Source: Lunatimonas lonarensis
GTDB taxonomy: Bacteria > Bacteroidota > Bacteroidia > Cytophagales > Cyclobacteriaceae
Length of the DNA: 64,000 nucleotides
Assembly: GCF_000390185.1 (NCBI RefSeq)
Contig: NZ_AQHR01000029.1
Span: 61,832 to 125,831, forward strand
Direction of reading: 5' to 3'
Made by a program: the position numbers and the translations under genes. Below, piece after piece: positions 37,694 through 47,543 of the stretch. The notes beneath the pieces are model-generated. The model did no database searches. It saw only the letters and a list, made by a program, of their open reading frames with translations, and was not told the DNA's origin. The stretch's first letter is position 1; each line of letters opens with the position of its first letter.

Positions 37694-40000
37694 TCAAAAC
37701 GGATAGCCAATGGCAAAATTGAAAATCAGATTTTGCCGTCTCCATTGTGATTCGTTTAAGCGAAAATCCCTTGCCCAGCGCTGCCCGGGTGCTGCATAGG
37801 GTCTACGCAACGGAGTAGCGAAATCAAACCGAAGCACAAAAAAATCGACATCAATACGTAGGCCCGTCCCAACGCCAACTCCAAGTTCCCTATACCAATC
37901 AGGGGAGAACTTGCCGCCGGGCAATGCTTCGTTTTCGTTCATCAACCATACGTTCCCGGCATCGGCAAATAGGGCGCCTTTAAAAAACGAGGCGATTGGA
38001 AACCGATATTCCAAATTGGACTCCAATCGGATGTCGCCAGCCTGGTCAAAGAACCCGGCGATTCCAGCTTCCTGGGGGCGATAGGAGCCCGGTCCGAGTG
38101 AGCGTATCCTAAAAGCCCGTACGCTATTTGGGCCTCCCGAAAAAAACTGCTTCACAAAGGGCAAAGAAACCGAGTTTCCATAAGGTATCCCAACGCCACC
38201 AAAAAGACGAAAAGCCAACTTACTTTCTTGGGAAATACGCCAATAATACCTGAAATCCACATCTGCTTTATTGTACTGAGCATATTCAAAGCCCAAAAAC
38301 TTATTGGGATTTTCTGATCCAACCAGCTGATTGATACCGTCCAGTCCGAAGCCTGCAAAGTCCAAGTTTGTGCCGAAAAATATACTATGTGTTCGAAAAG
38401 AATCCATCAATTGGCTGTAATTGAAGGAATAGGTAATTCCTGCGATGAATTGCTGCTCGAAACTAAACCGCAAAAAGGGATTGCTTTCCAGTATTTCTTC
38501 AAACTCCCGCGACGTGTTGAACAGACCTACAAAATTCATCGTAATCGGATTGATCTCATGGTATACAAACCGATTAGCGTTCCAGAAGTATCCATAAGAA
38601 GCCGATACGGAATTAAGACGGTACAATCCTCGTCGGTCTTGCACCTCCGTTCCTAGACTGATCCGGGTTTTTGGTACAGAATAGGCAAACCTCTCCTTGA
38701 TATTGATGGGAAAGACTACACGCGGAAACACCAGCTCTCCTTTTAGACCCAGTTCCAGTGAACTCAGTCCGTCTCTTTCTCCACTGGCGATCTGGGTTTC
38801 GTAAGCTGCCCTACCGGTGACATTCAAAATCTCCCCTCCCTGAAAAATATTCCGGTTTCGGTAGCTGAGCAATAGTGCCGGGCCTGCAAAATTATTTGAC
38901 TTTGACACTGCCTGTAGTTCTGCCCGAACCGAACGTTTGTTTTGTGGTGAAAGCAATAAATTTGCATTCAGTATACCGACTCCATCTGGGGTGATACTGT
39001 CGCTTTCCGTGTAGCGAATATTTACAAATCGGTAGTTTCCGATCCCTGCAATTCGGTTACTTGTCAGTCTGGACTTTGTTGAGCTGTATCGCTCCCCCGT
39101 ATTGAGCAGAATATACTGTTCAAGCAGTTTTGGTTTAAAAGAAATAGGGACATCCTGAATAAATGAAATGTCCCGGACTATCGTAGTATCTGCCGGATTT
39201 TCTGACTGATCGACACTGTAATTGGGAAAAACCTTGATAGAGCCAAGATCATACGGCCGTAAGCTCTCTGATGGCATACCTTGTTTTGGACGCAAAAAAA
39301 GATCAAACTTTTTATCATTATAGCGGTTTGTATCCACCTCGAACAAAAGAAAATCCGCGTTGAAATTATAAAATCCCCGCTGTTTTAATGCCTGATCTAA
39401 ACGCTCACGCTCCGCCCTTAAGACAGAAAGCTGAAAGCGGTCACCTTCTTTTAGCTTAGTATCCTCCATCAATCCCAAAATCGCCAAGTCTAGAAGGGAT
39501 GAGTCGCCATCGTACGCATAGCTCTTGAGTTTGTAGGGTTCCCGAACTTTAATTGTATACGATACCGAAGCTCTCCAATCTCCCTGCTCCACTTCGGAAT
39601 CTACCTCATTGAAAAAAAAGCCATTGTTTTCAAGTCTATTATTCAGCAAAATCTCTGTTTGGGGAACATTTACATCACTTAGATAGATGGGCTCTTCCCC
39701 AATCCGCCTTTTCAGAAAGCGATTGATGAAACCTGGGTTTTCCTGGCTCCCTTTATAATATGCCCACAGACCGATGTACATTCCTAAAAATCTACCATTG
39801 GGCTTTGGCCGCAATAATCCTTCGAGTTCAGCTTTCACCTGCTTCCAATCCCTCACCGGCTCTTCCAACTCTACCCGGAGGCTTGCCCCTGTATACAAAT
39901 GCTTTTCATCCGGAATGTGTTTTTTCACGCTACAGGCTACCGCCAAAAGGAACGGAAACATGCAAACCAAAAAAAACCTCTTGCCTCCCTTATACCTCAT
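37694..40000 (-). CDS. tamL: TamL: lipidated BamA/TamA-family outer-membrane protein
   Basis: 768 residues. Lipoprotein signal with LLAVAC (Cys23), then VKKHIPDEKHLYTG, a common start of Bacteroidota TamL. POTRA-like region (about 35-330) and a 16-strand Omp85 barrel (about 380-768) with GGPNSVRAFRIRSLGPG (the conserved RGF-like loop reads RAFR) and terminal Phe (LIFNFAIGYPF). TamL replaces TamA in this phylum: it is lipidated and partners TamB in envelope biogenesis and lipid transfer. ATGA overlap with tamB shows coupling. Outer membrane. Confidence 0.9.
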   Translation of the reverse strand: MRYKGGKRFFLVCMFPFLLAVACSVKKHIPDEKHLYTGASLRVELEEPVRDWKQVKAELEGLLRPKPNGRFLGMYIGLWAYYKGSQENPGFINRFLKRRIGEEPIYLSDVNVPQTEILLNNRLENNGFFFNEVDSEVEQGDWRASVSYTIKVREPYKLKSYAYDGDSSLLDLAILGLMEDTKLKEGDRFQLSVLRAERERLDQALKQRGFYNFNADFLLFEVDTNRYNDKKFDLFLRPKQGMPSESLRPYDLGSIKVFPNYSVDQSENPADTTIVRDISFIQDVPISFKPKLLEQYILLNTGERYSSTKSRLTSNRIAGIGNYRFVNIRYTESDSITPDGVGILNANLLLSPQNKRSVRAELQAVSKSNNFAGPALLLSYRNRNIFQGGEILNVTGRAAYETQIASGERDGLSSLELGLKGELVFPRVVFPINIKERFAYSVPKTRISLGTEVQDRRGLYRLNSVSASYGYFWNANRFVYHEINPITMNFVGLFNTSREFEEILESNPFLRFSFEQQFIAGITYSFNYSQLMDSFRTHSIFFGTNLDFAGFGLDGINQLVGSENPNKFLGFEYAQYNKADVDFRYYWRISQESKLAFRLFGGVGIPYGNSVSLPFVKQFFSGGPNSVRAFRIRSLGPGSYRPQEAGIAGFFDQAGDIRLESNLEYRFPIASFFKGALFADAGNVWLMNENEALPGGKFSPDWYRELGVGVGTGLRIDVDFFVLRFDFATPLRRPYAAPGQRWARDFRLNESQWRRQNLIFNFAIGYPF

Positions 40001-43000
40001 GGCTGTTGGTCGTTTGATTCCGAATTATCATTTTCATCATCCTCCTTCCTTGTTGCCGGCTGGGTATTTCGCCTGGTTTCGATACCACGCCAAAGCTCCT
40101 CAAAATGATTAAACTCACGGTTGAAAATAAGCGAGATACCCGTTACGATCAATTGACCGTCTATAAAACTCTCAAACTGATTTCTCCGAAATCCCCTTAG
40201 CCTATACCTACCGTTTTCGGTTAGAAGGTATTCCACGCTGACGTTTCCGAGCAGGGCATTGCCCCCATCCATCGCTTGTGAGCTTCCTTCAATATCAATC
40301 TGGCTGCCTACCTGAACGATCAACCTGTCATCCATAAAACGGGACCTGGCACTCACATTGAGTTGGGTACGATCCTGTAGCCCTCCTGACTGATACTCCG
40401 TAAAACTATCCAGATCAAAATCCAACTCCAAACTACTGTCACCCAGCACATTTTCAGAAAGCGAATTCAACTGTCCGGACAACAGCTGGCTCACACTCGA
40501 CCTGGCCAAAGCCGAGGCACCTCCCACTGCCCCGTCACTACCACGATCAGGAAAAAACCGATTTAAAACCAACAAGGAGAAAACCTGCCGATTGAGCTCC
40601 CCCTCCTGCGAGTTCAAAAGCTGCAACTGACCATACACATTACCTCCACCGGCACCACGTTGTTCCTCAGGCATATCCAAACGGAATGAGGGCTCGAGCC
40701 GGGTAAGATCGCCATCGATATTGAGGTAGACCAAAAAGGGCAACTCTTGTTTATACTGCGCCCTCGCCTCCGGGCCAAGTCCCGCGGTCTGAGCGGCCAT
40801 TAACTCTGCTGCGGAGGTCCGTACCCTGTATATTGCGACTACGTTGAGTGTGGCATCCAAGGGATCCCCTGACCAGGAAATGGTACTGCCCTCCTCTATC
40901 TCAAATCGACGGCTTACCAAATTGTATAGGCTCATCTCATAATGCCCAGTACTGAGTTCATAAATTCCGGATAGGTCGATCCGACCATTGGGGTCGACGT
41001 TTAGGTTCAAGTTGGCCTTTCCTGCTATCAAGAGGTTATCTCCTGATCGCTCGTCCACTACAATCCGAAAGGTCGCATTTGGATCTGCCTCCACTAATGC
41101 CGAAACTTGAAATCCAGTTATCCCGCTGGTCACTGACTCGATTTGCCGCCGGGTGAGAATATCCTCTGGATCCTGCCGGTTGATAAACAGGACTACTCCG
41201 TCCCTTTCAATTACATCCAATTGTGACTCTGGAATGATAAAGGTAACATCGGTACCACTTCGTACATTCAGTCTGGAATTAACCCTAGGCAAGGCCAAAT
41301 CACCCTGGATAGAGGCATTAACATCGATAAAGGCCTTTCCAAAAAAAAGATCATTGTCCTCACGCGAAGAATTCAGCACCTGAAAATTAGAAGCGGTGAG
41401 CCTAAGGTCAAATTCGGGGTTGTCCAAGTTCCGGGTGAAAATGGTGCCTCCAAATACAAAGGCGTTATCATCTGTATCTCTAATCGTAAACTCATCAAAA
41501 TAAACGCCCTCATTATCCACCTTAAAAAGCTGCTGGTTAATTTTGTAGCGGGCATTGAGCGCATTAACAGTGAGTGCGGCATCGGCAAAGCTAAACTCAC
41601 CTTCATAAACAGGTTCGGCAGTAGTGCCATATACCCGGGCTTTCCCCGAAATTTTCCCTGTCGTTCCACTTATCTGATCCTCTAAAAAAGCCTCAAGCAG
41701 GCTAAGTTTGAGTTCCGATAGATTCATTTCCAAGTTCAATTCAGCACCGGATTCGGCTACCTGATAATCTCCAAAGAGCCCAAATGTAATACCACCGTCC
41801 CTTAAGGCCATACTGAAATCATACCCACCATCTCCCATTGACTTGGCGGCCAATCGGAGATTCCCCAGGGAATTGCTGAAAACCGTCAGATCATCCACCG
41901 TTAGGTCAGCCAAGATCCCCAGAGCACCAAAAGGATTCTCCAAAACAAACCTACCGTTTACAAACCCGGTCGCAATCAGTTCATCCGGATTCAAAATACT
42001 TGTAAAAGTAGCAAGTCTGAAGTCTCTAAAAATCAATCCGATGTGATCCTCCGTCACATTTTCTATCGAATTGGAAATGAGCAGGCGCTGATCGTTTCGG
42101 GTTAGTTCAAAAGCTTCGATATCAATCCATCCCTGGGCATACCTAATCAGATTTTCGGGAAGGATCTCCCAATCCCTTTTGTTCAACACCAGATCCTCAG
42201 GATTGATGTGTAGACGAACCGTGTCTCCATCAAAGCCAAGGTCCAAGCCAACATGAGCCAGTTTCTCTTCGCCATCGTAGGCTAGAAAATCCAAGCTCAA
42301 TTGATTGGTCTGCCAAATTCCGTCAAACAGTGTCCTGCCAACTCCAAGTGCACCAGAATGTAGGGAAACCAAGCCTGCCTCAAAATGAAACGTATCGTTT
42401 GAACCCAGCGCAGATAATCCGAGACTATCAATGGATATGGCTCCATAGGTAAAATTTGGAAGAATAAAACTTCCCTCAAAACCGCCTTCTGGCTGACGGA
42501 GGGTAACCTCTCCGTTGAGCGTCTCCCAATTTTCCAAACCCGGCATGATTACTTCCTCAAGCAGCCTTGACCTCGGCACCTCGATTCGGAAAACAAAATC
42601 GAAAAAAGAGCTATCACCCGCTATATCAGACCCTTCTGAAACCAACCCCTCAAAATAGGAAGCCATCCTACCTATCGTTCGTTCCGGGTTTGCATTCGAA
42701 TGTACCTCAAACTGTAGGACAGAGCTTGCCAGATAAGCGGAGGTAGTATCTGCGTTTACTTCAGCGGTGAGGTCAAAATTTTCAATCGGAATGCTATTCT
42801 CGTCAAAAATCAACAATCCTTCGTTGAGTTGGGTCTGCAAAACAAACTCACCCGCATTGCCCTCCCAATGGATCCCGTAGTTGATCCTCAACCTAAGATC
42901 TTCCTGTGACAAATTAAGCGCACGAAAATCTGCACCACGTAGATCCAGCGTCAAATCAACAGTAGACTTGTCATCAAACAGAACAGCAGATGCTGACAGC

Positions 43001-45054
43001 TCAATATCCAAGTTTTCATCAGCAAATGCTAGCTGCATATTTCCCCGCTGGGTTGAAAACGCTGCGTTCAATGTCAGCCCACTGTAATCATACTCTGCAT
43101 ATTCCAACACTTCAAACTTGGAGGCGAGAGCCAGCTGCATCTCCTCCAAGCTAAGGCCGCTTCCCTCAACCTGCATTCGATACGACACCAATCCCAGCTG
43201 GGGATTTTGAATGATCTTACCGAGATCCAATTCGGCAAGATAAACATCGGCCTCGTATCTGGGCAGATCCGATTCCATGTAATTTGCCTTTACCGATACA
43301 TGGCCATCGGTGGTATTCAAATCAGTTTCGACAGATAGATCCGGAAGGGCTCCGCGAATCGCCGCCACCAGCTTCATTTCCTCAGGAAAGGAGACAGGTA
43401 GCTCATAGGCCTTTAAAAGTTCATTCAGATTGGCTTGGTTTGTCTCCACGGTGACTGGCGAAAGATCCAACCGTAAATGCTCAAAATCAGTTAGATTGCC
43501 CAGCGAACCGGAAAGCGAAACCTTCGTATGTCTGCCCCATGAGATCTTGGCATCCGAAATTTTCAGATCATCTGGCGTACCCTCGAAGCGCATTACTCCA
43601 GCGACAGCTCTCTTTGCCAGTGGCGTGAAAAAAGCATTTTCCCGAAGATCCGGTGAAAAAAACAAGGCGTCCTGAAGGCCAAGTTGAAAAGAGGGAATAT
43701 CCACGCCCACTCGATCCCATTCCAAATTACCGATCAAAGCATCAAATCCGTCGTACCCTATATTAAGATCACCTGAGAGTTTGCTATTTCCGGTTTCAAC
43801 ATGGAATCCGTTGATCACCACACCTTGATCGTCTAGGGTGGTCTTTACCCTGAACTGGTCTAACCGAAACCCCGACCTCTCTGCAAAAGCGATTTGATCG
43901 ATGGAAGCCTTCAGCGTCTCATTGGCCAAAGAAATCCCGCTAGCCTGAAATACGAACCCATCCAATATCAATGCGCCGGGGTCAAATTTCCCCGGCTGCG
44001 GGGAAATTTCCGAAGTCCTAAACACCAACTTGTTTTCATGCAAATCGACCATACCCACTCGAACCTCCCAATCTGGCCAGAAGAACACTTGCTCTCCTGC
44101 GGGGGATTCTTCGGCCACTGAATCGGTGCCCTCCCCTAATAAAACGAGCTCAATATCGCTTTGTTTTAGGGAGAGTTCACTCACCGTGAGCTGACGGGAG
44201 CGCATATCCAACTCCGGCACTGACAACGAAAACTTCCCTATCCTAAGATCCGCGGAAGTCTGGTCTGGTACCGAAGCATATGTCAAACCAATATTATTCA
44301 ATACGAGGCGTTCCAAGATCAATGCGGGTTCCACTAAGTCTGTCGGAGAATCCTCCGTTTCGGGTAACGGCTTACGCTGAAAATACTTAATATCCGAATC
44401 CTCTAGTCGGATATTCCCCAAGTCAAATTCCATGGCATTCAGATCCAAAGAGTTGACATCCAGATCAAACAAACCTACCTGCAAATAGACGTCCATCCCT
44501 ACCATCTCATCATCATATCGAATCAAAAAATCAGAAAATCGGACAGGTCCTAGTGATACATCTGGAAATAAACCCTTGTCCTTAACCGAAGCATCTTTCT
44601 GATCAGACCCCTTTTTTTTTCCGTCATCATCGGAAGACATAAAAGCGTCGAGTAAAAAATCAAAGTTAAACGTTCCCTGCTCGTTTCTGGATACCGAGGC
44701 AACGAAACCGTCCCAATTCAGCCGGGAAACATGAATCCCTCCACTCGTTAACAAGGGTCTGATTCTAAGACCCGTCTCAAGGGATTTGCTGTAAACCAGC
44801 GTGTCACCTCGTTGGTCTTCCACATAAAAACCCTCCAAATAGACATCTCCTCGGAAAGTGAAAAATAGTCTATCGATGGCCACGGTCGTTTTTGTCTTTT
44901 CAGATAGAAAGGCCGTCACCTTTTGGACAATAAAGTCTTGTCCCCAAGGGCTCCTCAGCACCAACAATAAAGCAACAATCAAAAAAACGATAATTGCTAT
45001 CAGCCAGCCGATGGCCTTTGCCATTACAGAAAAAAAACGCGTTGGACCTTTCAA
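39997..45054 (-). CDS. tamB: translocation and assembly module protein TamB
   Basis: 1685 residues. N-terminal inner-membrane helix (about 14-33, GWLIAIIVFLIVALLLVLR), then a very long run of amphipathic beta strands and a C-terminal DUF490 domain (about 1300-1620) with SGIYELSTGHYEMSLYNL and FLVYLNIDGDLTRLEP. It ends in an acidic, Asn/Gln-rich tail. TamB-type proteins form a hydrophobic groove across the periplasm and are thought to move phospholipids to the outer membrane, working with TamA/TamL. Start TTG 45054 is taken from the frame; ATG 45024 (MAKAIGWL) would give a shorter N-terminus and is equally possible. The stop overlaps tamL. Confidence 0.9.
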   Translation of the reverse strand: MKGPTRFFSVMAKAIGWLIAIIVFLIVALLLVLRSPWGQDFIVQKVTAFLSEKTKTTVAIDRLFFTFRGDVYLEGFYVEDQRGDTLVYSKSLETGLRIRPLLTSGGIHVSRLNWDGFVASVSRNEQGTFNFDFLLDAFMSSDDDGKKKGSDQKDASVKDKGLFPDVSLGPVRFSDFLIRYDDEMVGMDVYLQVGLFDLDVNSLDLNAMEFDLGNIRLEDSDIKYFQRKPLPETEDSPTDLVEPALILERLVLNNIGLTYASVPDQTSADLRIGKFSLSVPELDMRSRQLTVSELSLKQSDIELVLLGEGTDSVAEESPAGEQVFFWPDWEVRVGMVDLHENKLVFRTSEISPQPGKFDPGALILDGFVFQASGISLANETLKASIDQIAFAERSGFRLDQFRVKTTLDDQGVVINGFHVETGNSKLSGDLNIGYDGFDALIGNLEWDRVGVDIPSFQLGLQDALFFSPDLRENAFFTPLAKRAVAGVMRFEGTPDDLKISDAKISWGRHTKVSLSGSLGNLTDFEHLRLDLSPVTVETNQANLNELLKAYELPVSFPEEMKLVAAIRGALPDLSVETDLNTTDGHVSVKANYMESDLPRYEADVYLAELDLGKIIQNPQLGLVSYRMQVEGSGLSLEEMQLALASKFEVLEYAEYDYSGLTLNAAFSTQRGNMQLAFADENLDIELSASAVLFDDKSTVDLTLDLRGADFRALNLSQEDLRLRINYGIHWEGNAGEFVLQTQLNEGLLIFDENSIPIENFDLTAEVNADTTSAYLASSVLQFEVHSNANPERTIGRMASYFEGLVSEGSDIAGDSSFFDFVFRIEVPRSRLLEEVIMPGLENWETLNGEVTLRQPEGGFEGSFILPNFTYGAISIDSLGLSALGSNDTFHFEAGLVSLHSGALGVGRTLFDGIWQTNQLSLDFLAYDGEEKLAHVGLDLGFDGDTVRLHINPEDLVLNKRDWEILPENLIRYAQGWIDIEAFELTRNDQRLLISNSIENVTEDHIGLIFRDFRLATFTSILNPDELIATGFVNGRFVLENPFGALGILADLTVDDLTVFSNSLGNLRLAAKSMGDGGYDFSMALRDGGITFGLFGDYQVAESGAELNLEMNLSELKLSLLEAFLEDQISGTTGKISGKARVYGTTAEPVYEGEFSFADAALTVNALNARYKINQQLFKVDNEGVYFDEFTIRDTDDNAFVFGGTIFTRNLDNPEFDLRLTASNFQVLNSSREDNDLFFGKAFIDVNASIQGDLALPRVNSRLNVRSGTDVTFIIPESQLDVIERDGVVLFINRQDPEDILTRRQIESVTSGITGFQVSALVEADPNATFRIVVDERSGDNLLIAGKANLNLNVDPNGRIDLSGIYELSTGHYEMSLYNLVSRRFEIEEGSTISWSGDPLDATLNVVAIYRVRTSAAELMAAQTAGLGPEARAQYKQELPFLVYLNIDGDLTRLEPSFRLDMPEEQRGAGGGNVYGQLQLLNSQEGELNRQVFSLLVLNRFFPDRGSDGAVGGASALARSSVSQLLSGQLNSLSENVLGDSSLELDFDLDSFTEYQSGGLQDRTQLNVSARSRFMDDRLIVQVGSQIDIEGSSQAMDGGNALLGNVSVEYLLTENGRYRLRGFRRNQFESFIDGQLIVTGISLIFNREFNHFEELWRGIETRRNTQPATRKEDDENDNSESNDQQP

Positions 45055-45141
45055 ATTTTACCTCTATTTAATTACCGGAATTCCTGATATTCGCTCATGT
45101 ACCGATTCTCCCTAGTTTCACCTCCACCCCAAACCAACCAC

Positions 45142-46411
45142 TTACGGATACTCAATGTTAAAGACGGATAAATTCTTATCCAAATTCAATTTAAGATAGC
45201 GTGGAAAAAGAACAGGGCGATTTGCGTTGAACAAAATTGATACCATGAGTTTAGCATCCACTCTTTTGACCCATGCTAATGTAGGTGTTCCCAGTCGCAC
45301 TTGGCTTCGAAAACAGGAAGCGGGATCAGCTACCGCCCACAATCCTCCTCCATTTTGATTCCATATAATAGGCTCCTTCCCTCCTTTGAATACATGCCTG
45401 CCAGCGGTAAGTCTTCGGCCAGTTTTTAAAAGGCTTTGCCACCGCGTATAAAAACCGCAACATCCACCTGTCCGGTTTTGGAGTCCACCCATCGGAAGGA
45501 ACCAAGAAAATGGTTATTTGATCTCCATCCGCTGCGACCTCATACATGCCTCCTACCTCGCCTATACTCTTTTTACTTACAATTTGAAATTTTCCCTGAC
45601 ATCGAGCATCTGATGGCAGACTGTTTAAACTCGGAAAGGGAGGCTGAAAGCTTATCTGAAGTGGAATCTCAGACCCCGTGTGCACTAACTTCTCTATTGC
45701 CGACCCAGACCCCGAACGGTTAAGGAATATCTGATGGGATCCATCCTTTATTTCCCGCGCACCATCCTGCGTCGGGATCGGCTTAAGATTTCCGGAATAA
45801 TTTGGATTAAAAAAGCATGCAAAGGGTTGGGGGCTATACCTTGTGAAAAGCATGAATACGCCATCCAACGGAAACGGAAGCTTGTCGGGAGTATGTTTAA
45901 CACCATCGATAGTCAGTAGAAAAACCGAGTGATTTCTTCTGACAAAATAAAAATCAAAAAGATAAATCAAAGGTAGCGCGGTGGGACTATCGGCCGCTTG
46001 CCCCATGGGCGCCAACAAATCAAAGGGCCGTCGGGGTTTGGGGTGGTTTTCAGCAATTTCTATATGGATAATCCTTCCCTCTAAGTCATCGAATATGTAA
46101 CATGCTCTAACCCCTTGATCATTAATAATGAAGTTTGATCTTTTAAATATTGTGGGCACCATCCTTGACAATCCCTTTCCGGCAATAGTATATTTCGCGG
46201 GATCCAAGGAAAGGCTTTCCTGGTGGTAAACATCTACTTTTCCGTCCTTCCGCCACCCTATTAACAAATGCCCCTGGCCATTAACCGCATCGTCAAAAAC
46301 CTGTGGTTCGAATCCAATGTATATCCGGTCCGGATCCTTTTCGAAATTAACCAACAATAGCTTTACCATCTCGTCAATCTCGAAACAAAAAGGATGTATA
46401 ATAGGCTCCAT
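45142..46411 (-). pseudogene. unknown gene, probably frameshifted near its 3' end
   Basis: Two minus-strand frames are joined here. The first (46411-45326, 361 residues from ATG 46411) codes a protein I do not recognise, with beta-rich stretches such as FYFVRRNHSVFLLTIDG and FMLFTRYSPQPFACFFNPN. It becomes odd at its end and stops in VGGS. The second frame (45492-45142) carries on with natural-looking sequence, WNQNGGGLWAVADP to NLSVFNIEYP. Skipping one base in the purine run AAAGGAGGGAAGG (about 45382-45394) joins them into one protein of about 420 residues. This may be a real mutation, a programmed shift or a sequence error. No signal peptide is seen. It follows the methyltransferase by about 100 bases. 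Confidence 0.5.
45326..46411 (-). CDS. hypothetical protein, main frame of the interrupted gene
   Basis: 361 residues as it stands. This is the upstream part of the interrupted gene at 45142-46411, listed so that the uninterrupted frame is available. ATG 46411 begins MEPIIHPFCFEIDEM. There is no signal peptide, no membrane helix and no catalytic motif that I can name. Two mid-protein segments (LLIGWRKDGKVDVYHQ; IYLFDFYFVRRNHSVF) suggest an antiparallel beta fold of the lipocalin or carotenoid-hydratase sort, but that is a guess. The gene sits between tamB and a methyltransferase, all on the minus strand. Confidence 0.5.
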   Translation of the reverse strand: MEPIIHPFCFEIDEMVKLLLVNFEKDPDRIYIGFEPQVFDDAVNGQGHLLIGWRKDGKVDVYHQESLSLDPAKYTIAGKGLSRMVPTIFKRSNFIINDQGVRACYIFDDLEGRIIHIEIAENHPKPRRPFDLLAPMGQAADSPTALPLIYLFDFYFVRRNHSVFLLTIDGVKHTPDKLPFPLDGVFMLFTRYSPQPFACFFNPNYSGNLKPIPTQDGAREIKDGSHQIFLNRSGSGSAIEKLVHTGSEIPLQISFQPPFPSLNSLPSDARCQGKFQIVSKKSIGEVGGMYEVAADGDQITIFLVPSDGWTPKPDRWMLRFLYAVAKPFKNWPKTYRWQACIQRREGAYYMESKWRRIVGGS

Positions 46412-46510
46412 ATCAGCGTGGGGTTAATCTGAAACCTTTAATCTACCCAAAAAAAGATTTTCTTCCAATTTGACGAAGCTGGAATCAGACAAAATGGAAC
46501 AGCTGCAAAT

Positions 46511-47146
46511 TCATATATCTCTCCTAGATCCCCTGGTTGGCTTTTTGGCAATCATACGTATGACCAGTCCTTTGCCGTTGTGAAAAATACCCTCTTCGAG
46601 CACAACCTCTTTCTCCTCCAAAAGAAAAAGCTCGTAGCCGGAAAAAAAATCCCGCAGTTCATCCCTACTAAACAACGTATCCTCATCCTTCGGGCCTCCG
46701 ATGTTGGGGTTTTTAAGTAGGTACTCCAGATTTCCTTTGCTAAAAGCTTCAAACAGTATCATCCCACCCGGCCTTAGCAAGCTGTGAAATACCCTATGAT
46801 ACGATTCTTTCAAGGCAGGAGGAAAATGGGCATATATCAATCCAATCGCATCGAAGGATTCAGAAGCAAAAGCCAAATCCTCTAAGGTACCGACCCGGTA
46901 ATCCAGTTGAACACCTCTCTTTTTGGCGAGTAAATCCGATTTCCTCTTCGCTTGCTCGCTTTGATCAAACGCTGATACCTTCCATCCGATAGACGCAGCA
47001 AAAACAGCGTTTCTTCCTTCTCCTTCCGCCGGAAGTAGCATACTACCAGGAGATAGCGAAGCCAACGACTCTTTGAAAAAAACATTTGGCTCTACACCAT
47101 AGACATATTCAGTGCCACCGTATCGCTCATCCCAAAACTCCTTCAT
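46511..47146 (-). CDS. class I SAM-dependent methyltransferase
   Basis: 211 residues. SAM-binding motif I reads MLLPAEGEGRNAVFAA (about 36-51), followed by the acidic motif II VSAFDQSE, then GTLEDLAFASESFDAIGLIYAHF and LRPGGMILFEAF. The fold is that of TehB/thiopurine-type small-molecule methyltransferases. The EGEGRNA variant is common in tellurite-resistance-like TehB homologues, but no tellurite genes are nearby, so the substrate is unknown. Cytoplasmic. It diverges from cinA over a 397-base gap. Confidence 0.87.
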   Translation of the reverse strand: MKEFWDERYGGTEYVYGVEPNVFFKESLASLSPGSMLLPAEGEGRNAVFAASIGWKVSAFDQSEQAKRKSDLLAKKRGVQLDYRVGTLEDLAFASESFDAIGLIYAHFPPALKESYHRVFHSLLRPGGMILFEAFSKGNLEYLLKNPNIGGPKDEDTLFSRDELRDFFSGYELFLLEEKEVVLEEGIFHNGKGLVIRMIAKKPTRGSRRDI

Positions 47147-47543
47147 AAGCTAGGCATGGTTAGTTTCCATCCATGAAACAAAAAATGATCCGAAATAATC
47201 CATCTCCCAATGAAGAATGCTGAATAATCGGAATTGGCGCCTTATCAGGCGTTAATGTATTTCAGACAAGCAATGTCTTTAAAAAAACCAACCAAAGAGT
47301 TAAATCAATTTGATGTGATTGATAACCAGTGCCTTTTTAGGGTAGAATTTGCTTACCTCTATAAAACTGCCCAATCGGGGAAACTGGCTGGCTGAATTTA
47401 GTTAAATTAGCCGCTCAAAGGCGTACAACCAAAAAAATCCAGCTTAAGGCAAATGACCAAAGCGGGGTGACCGGTAACCATGCGGAATCCCTCTGATGGA
47501 TCAAGCCGGGACAGGTGACGCAAAAGAAACAAATTATAGACAC
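47147..47543. other. intergenic gap without recognisable gene
   Basis: About 397 bases between the divergent methyltransferase and cinA. It has short AT-rich stretches and a possible promoter toward cinA (TTG 47319-47321, then TAGAATTTG 47343-47351, with one extra base in the -7 box). The frame upstream of cinA stays open from 47496 but adds 16 residues unlike CinA. I see no tRNA, no strong hairpin and no long reading frame with good codon use. A short RNA cannot be ruled out. Confidence 0.6.

Noticed and set aside
46511..47146. tellurite resistance gene tehB
   Set aside because: Fold and motif I are similar, but there is no tehA or other tellurite gene nearby, so only a general methyltransferase call is supported.
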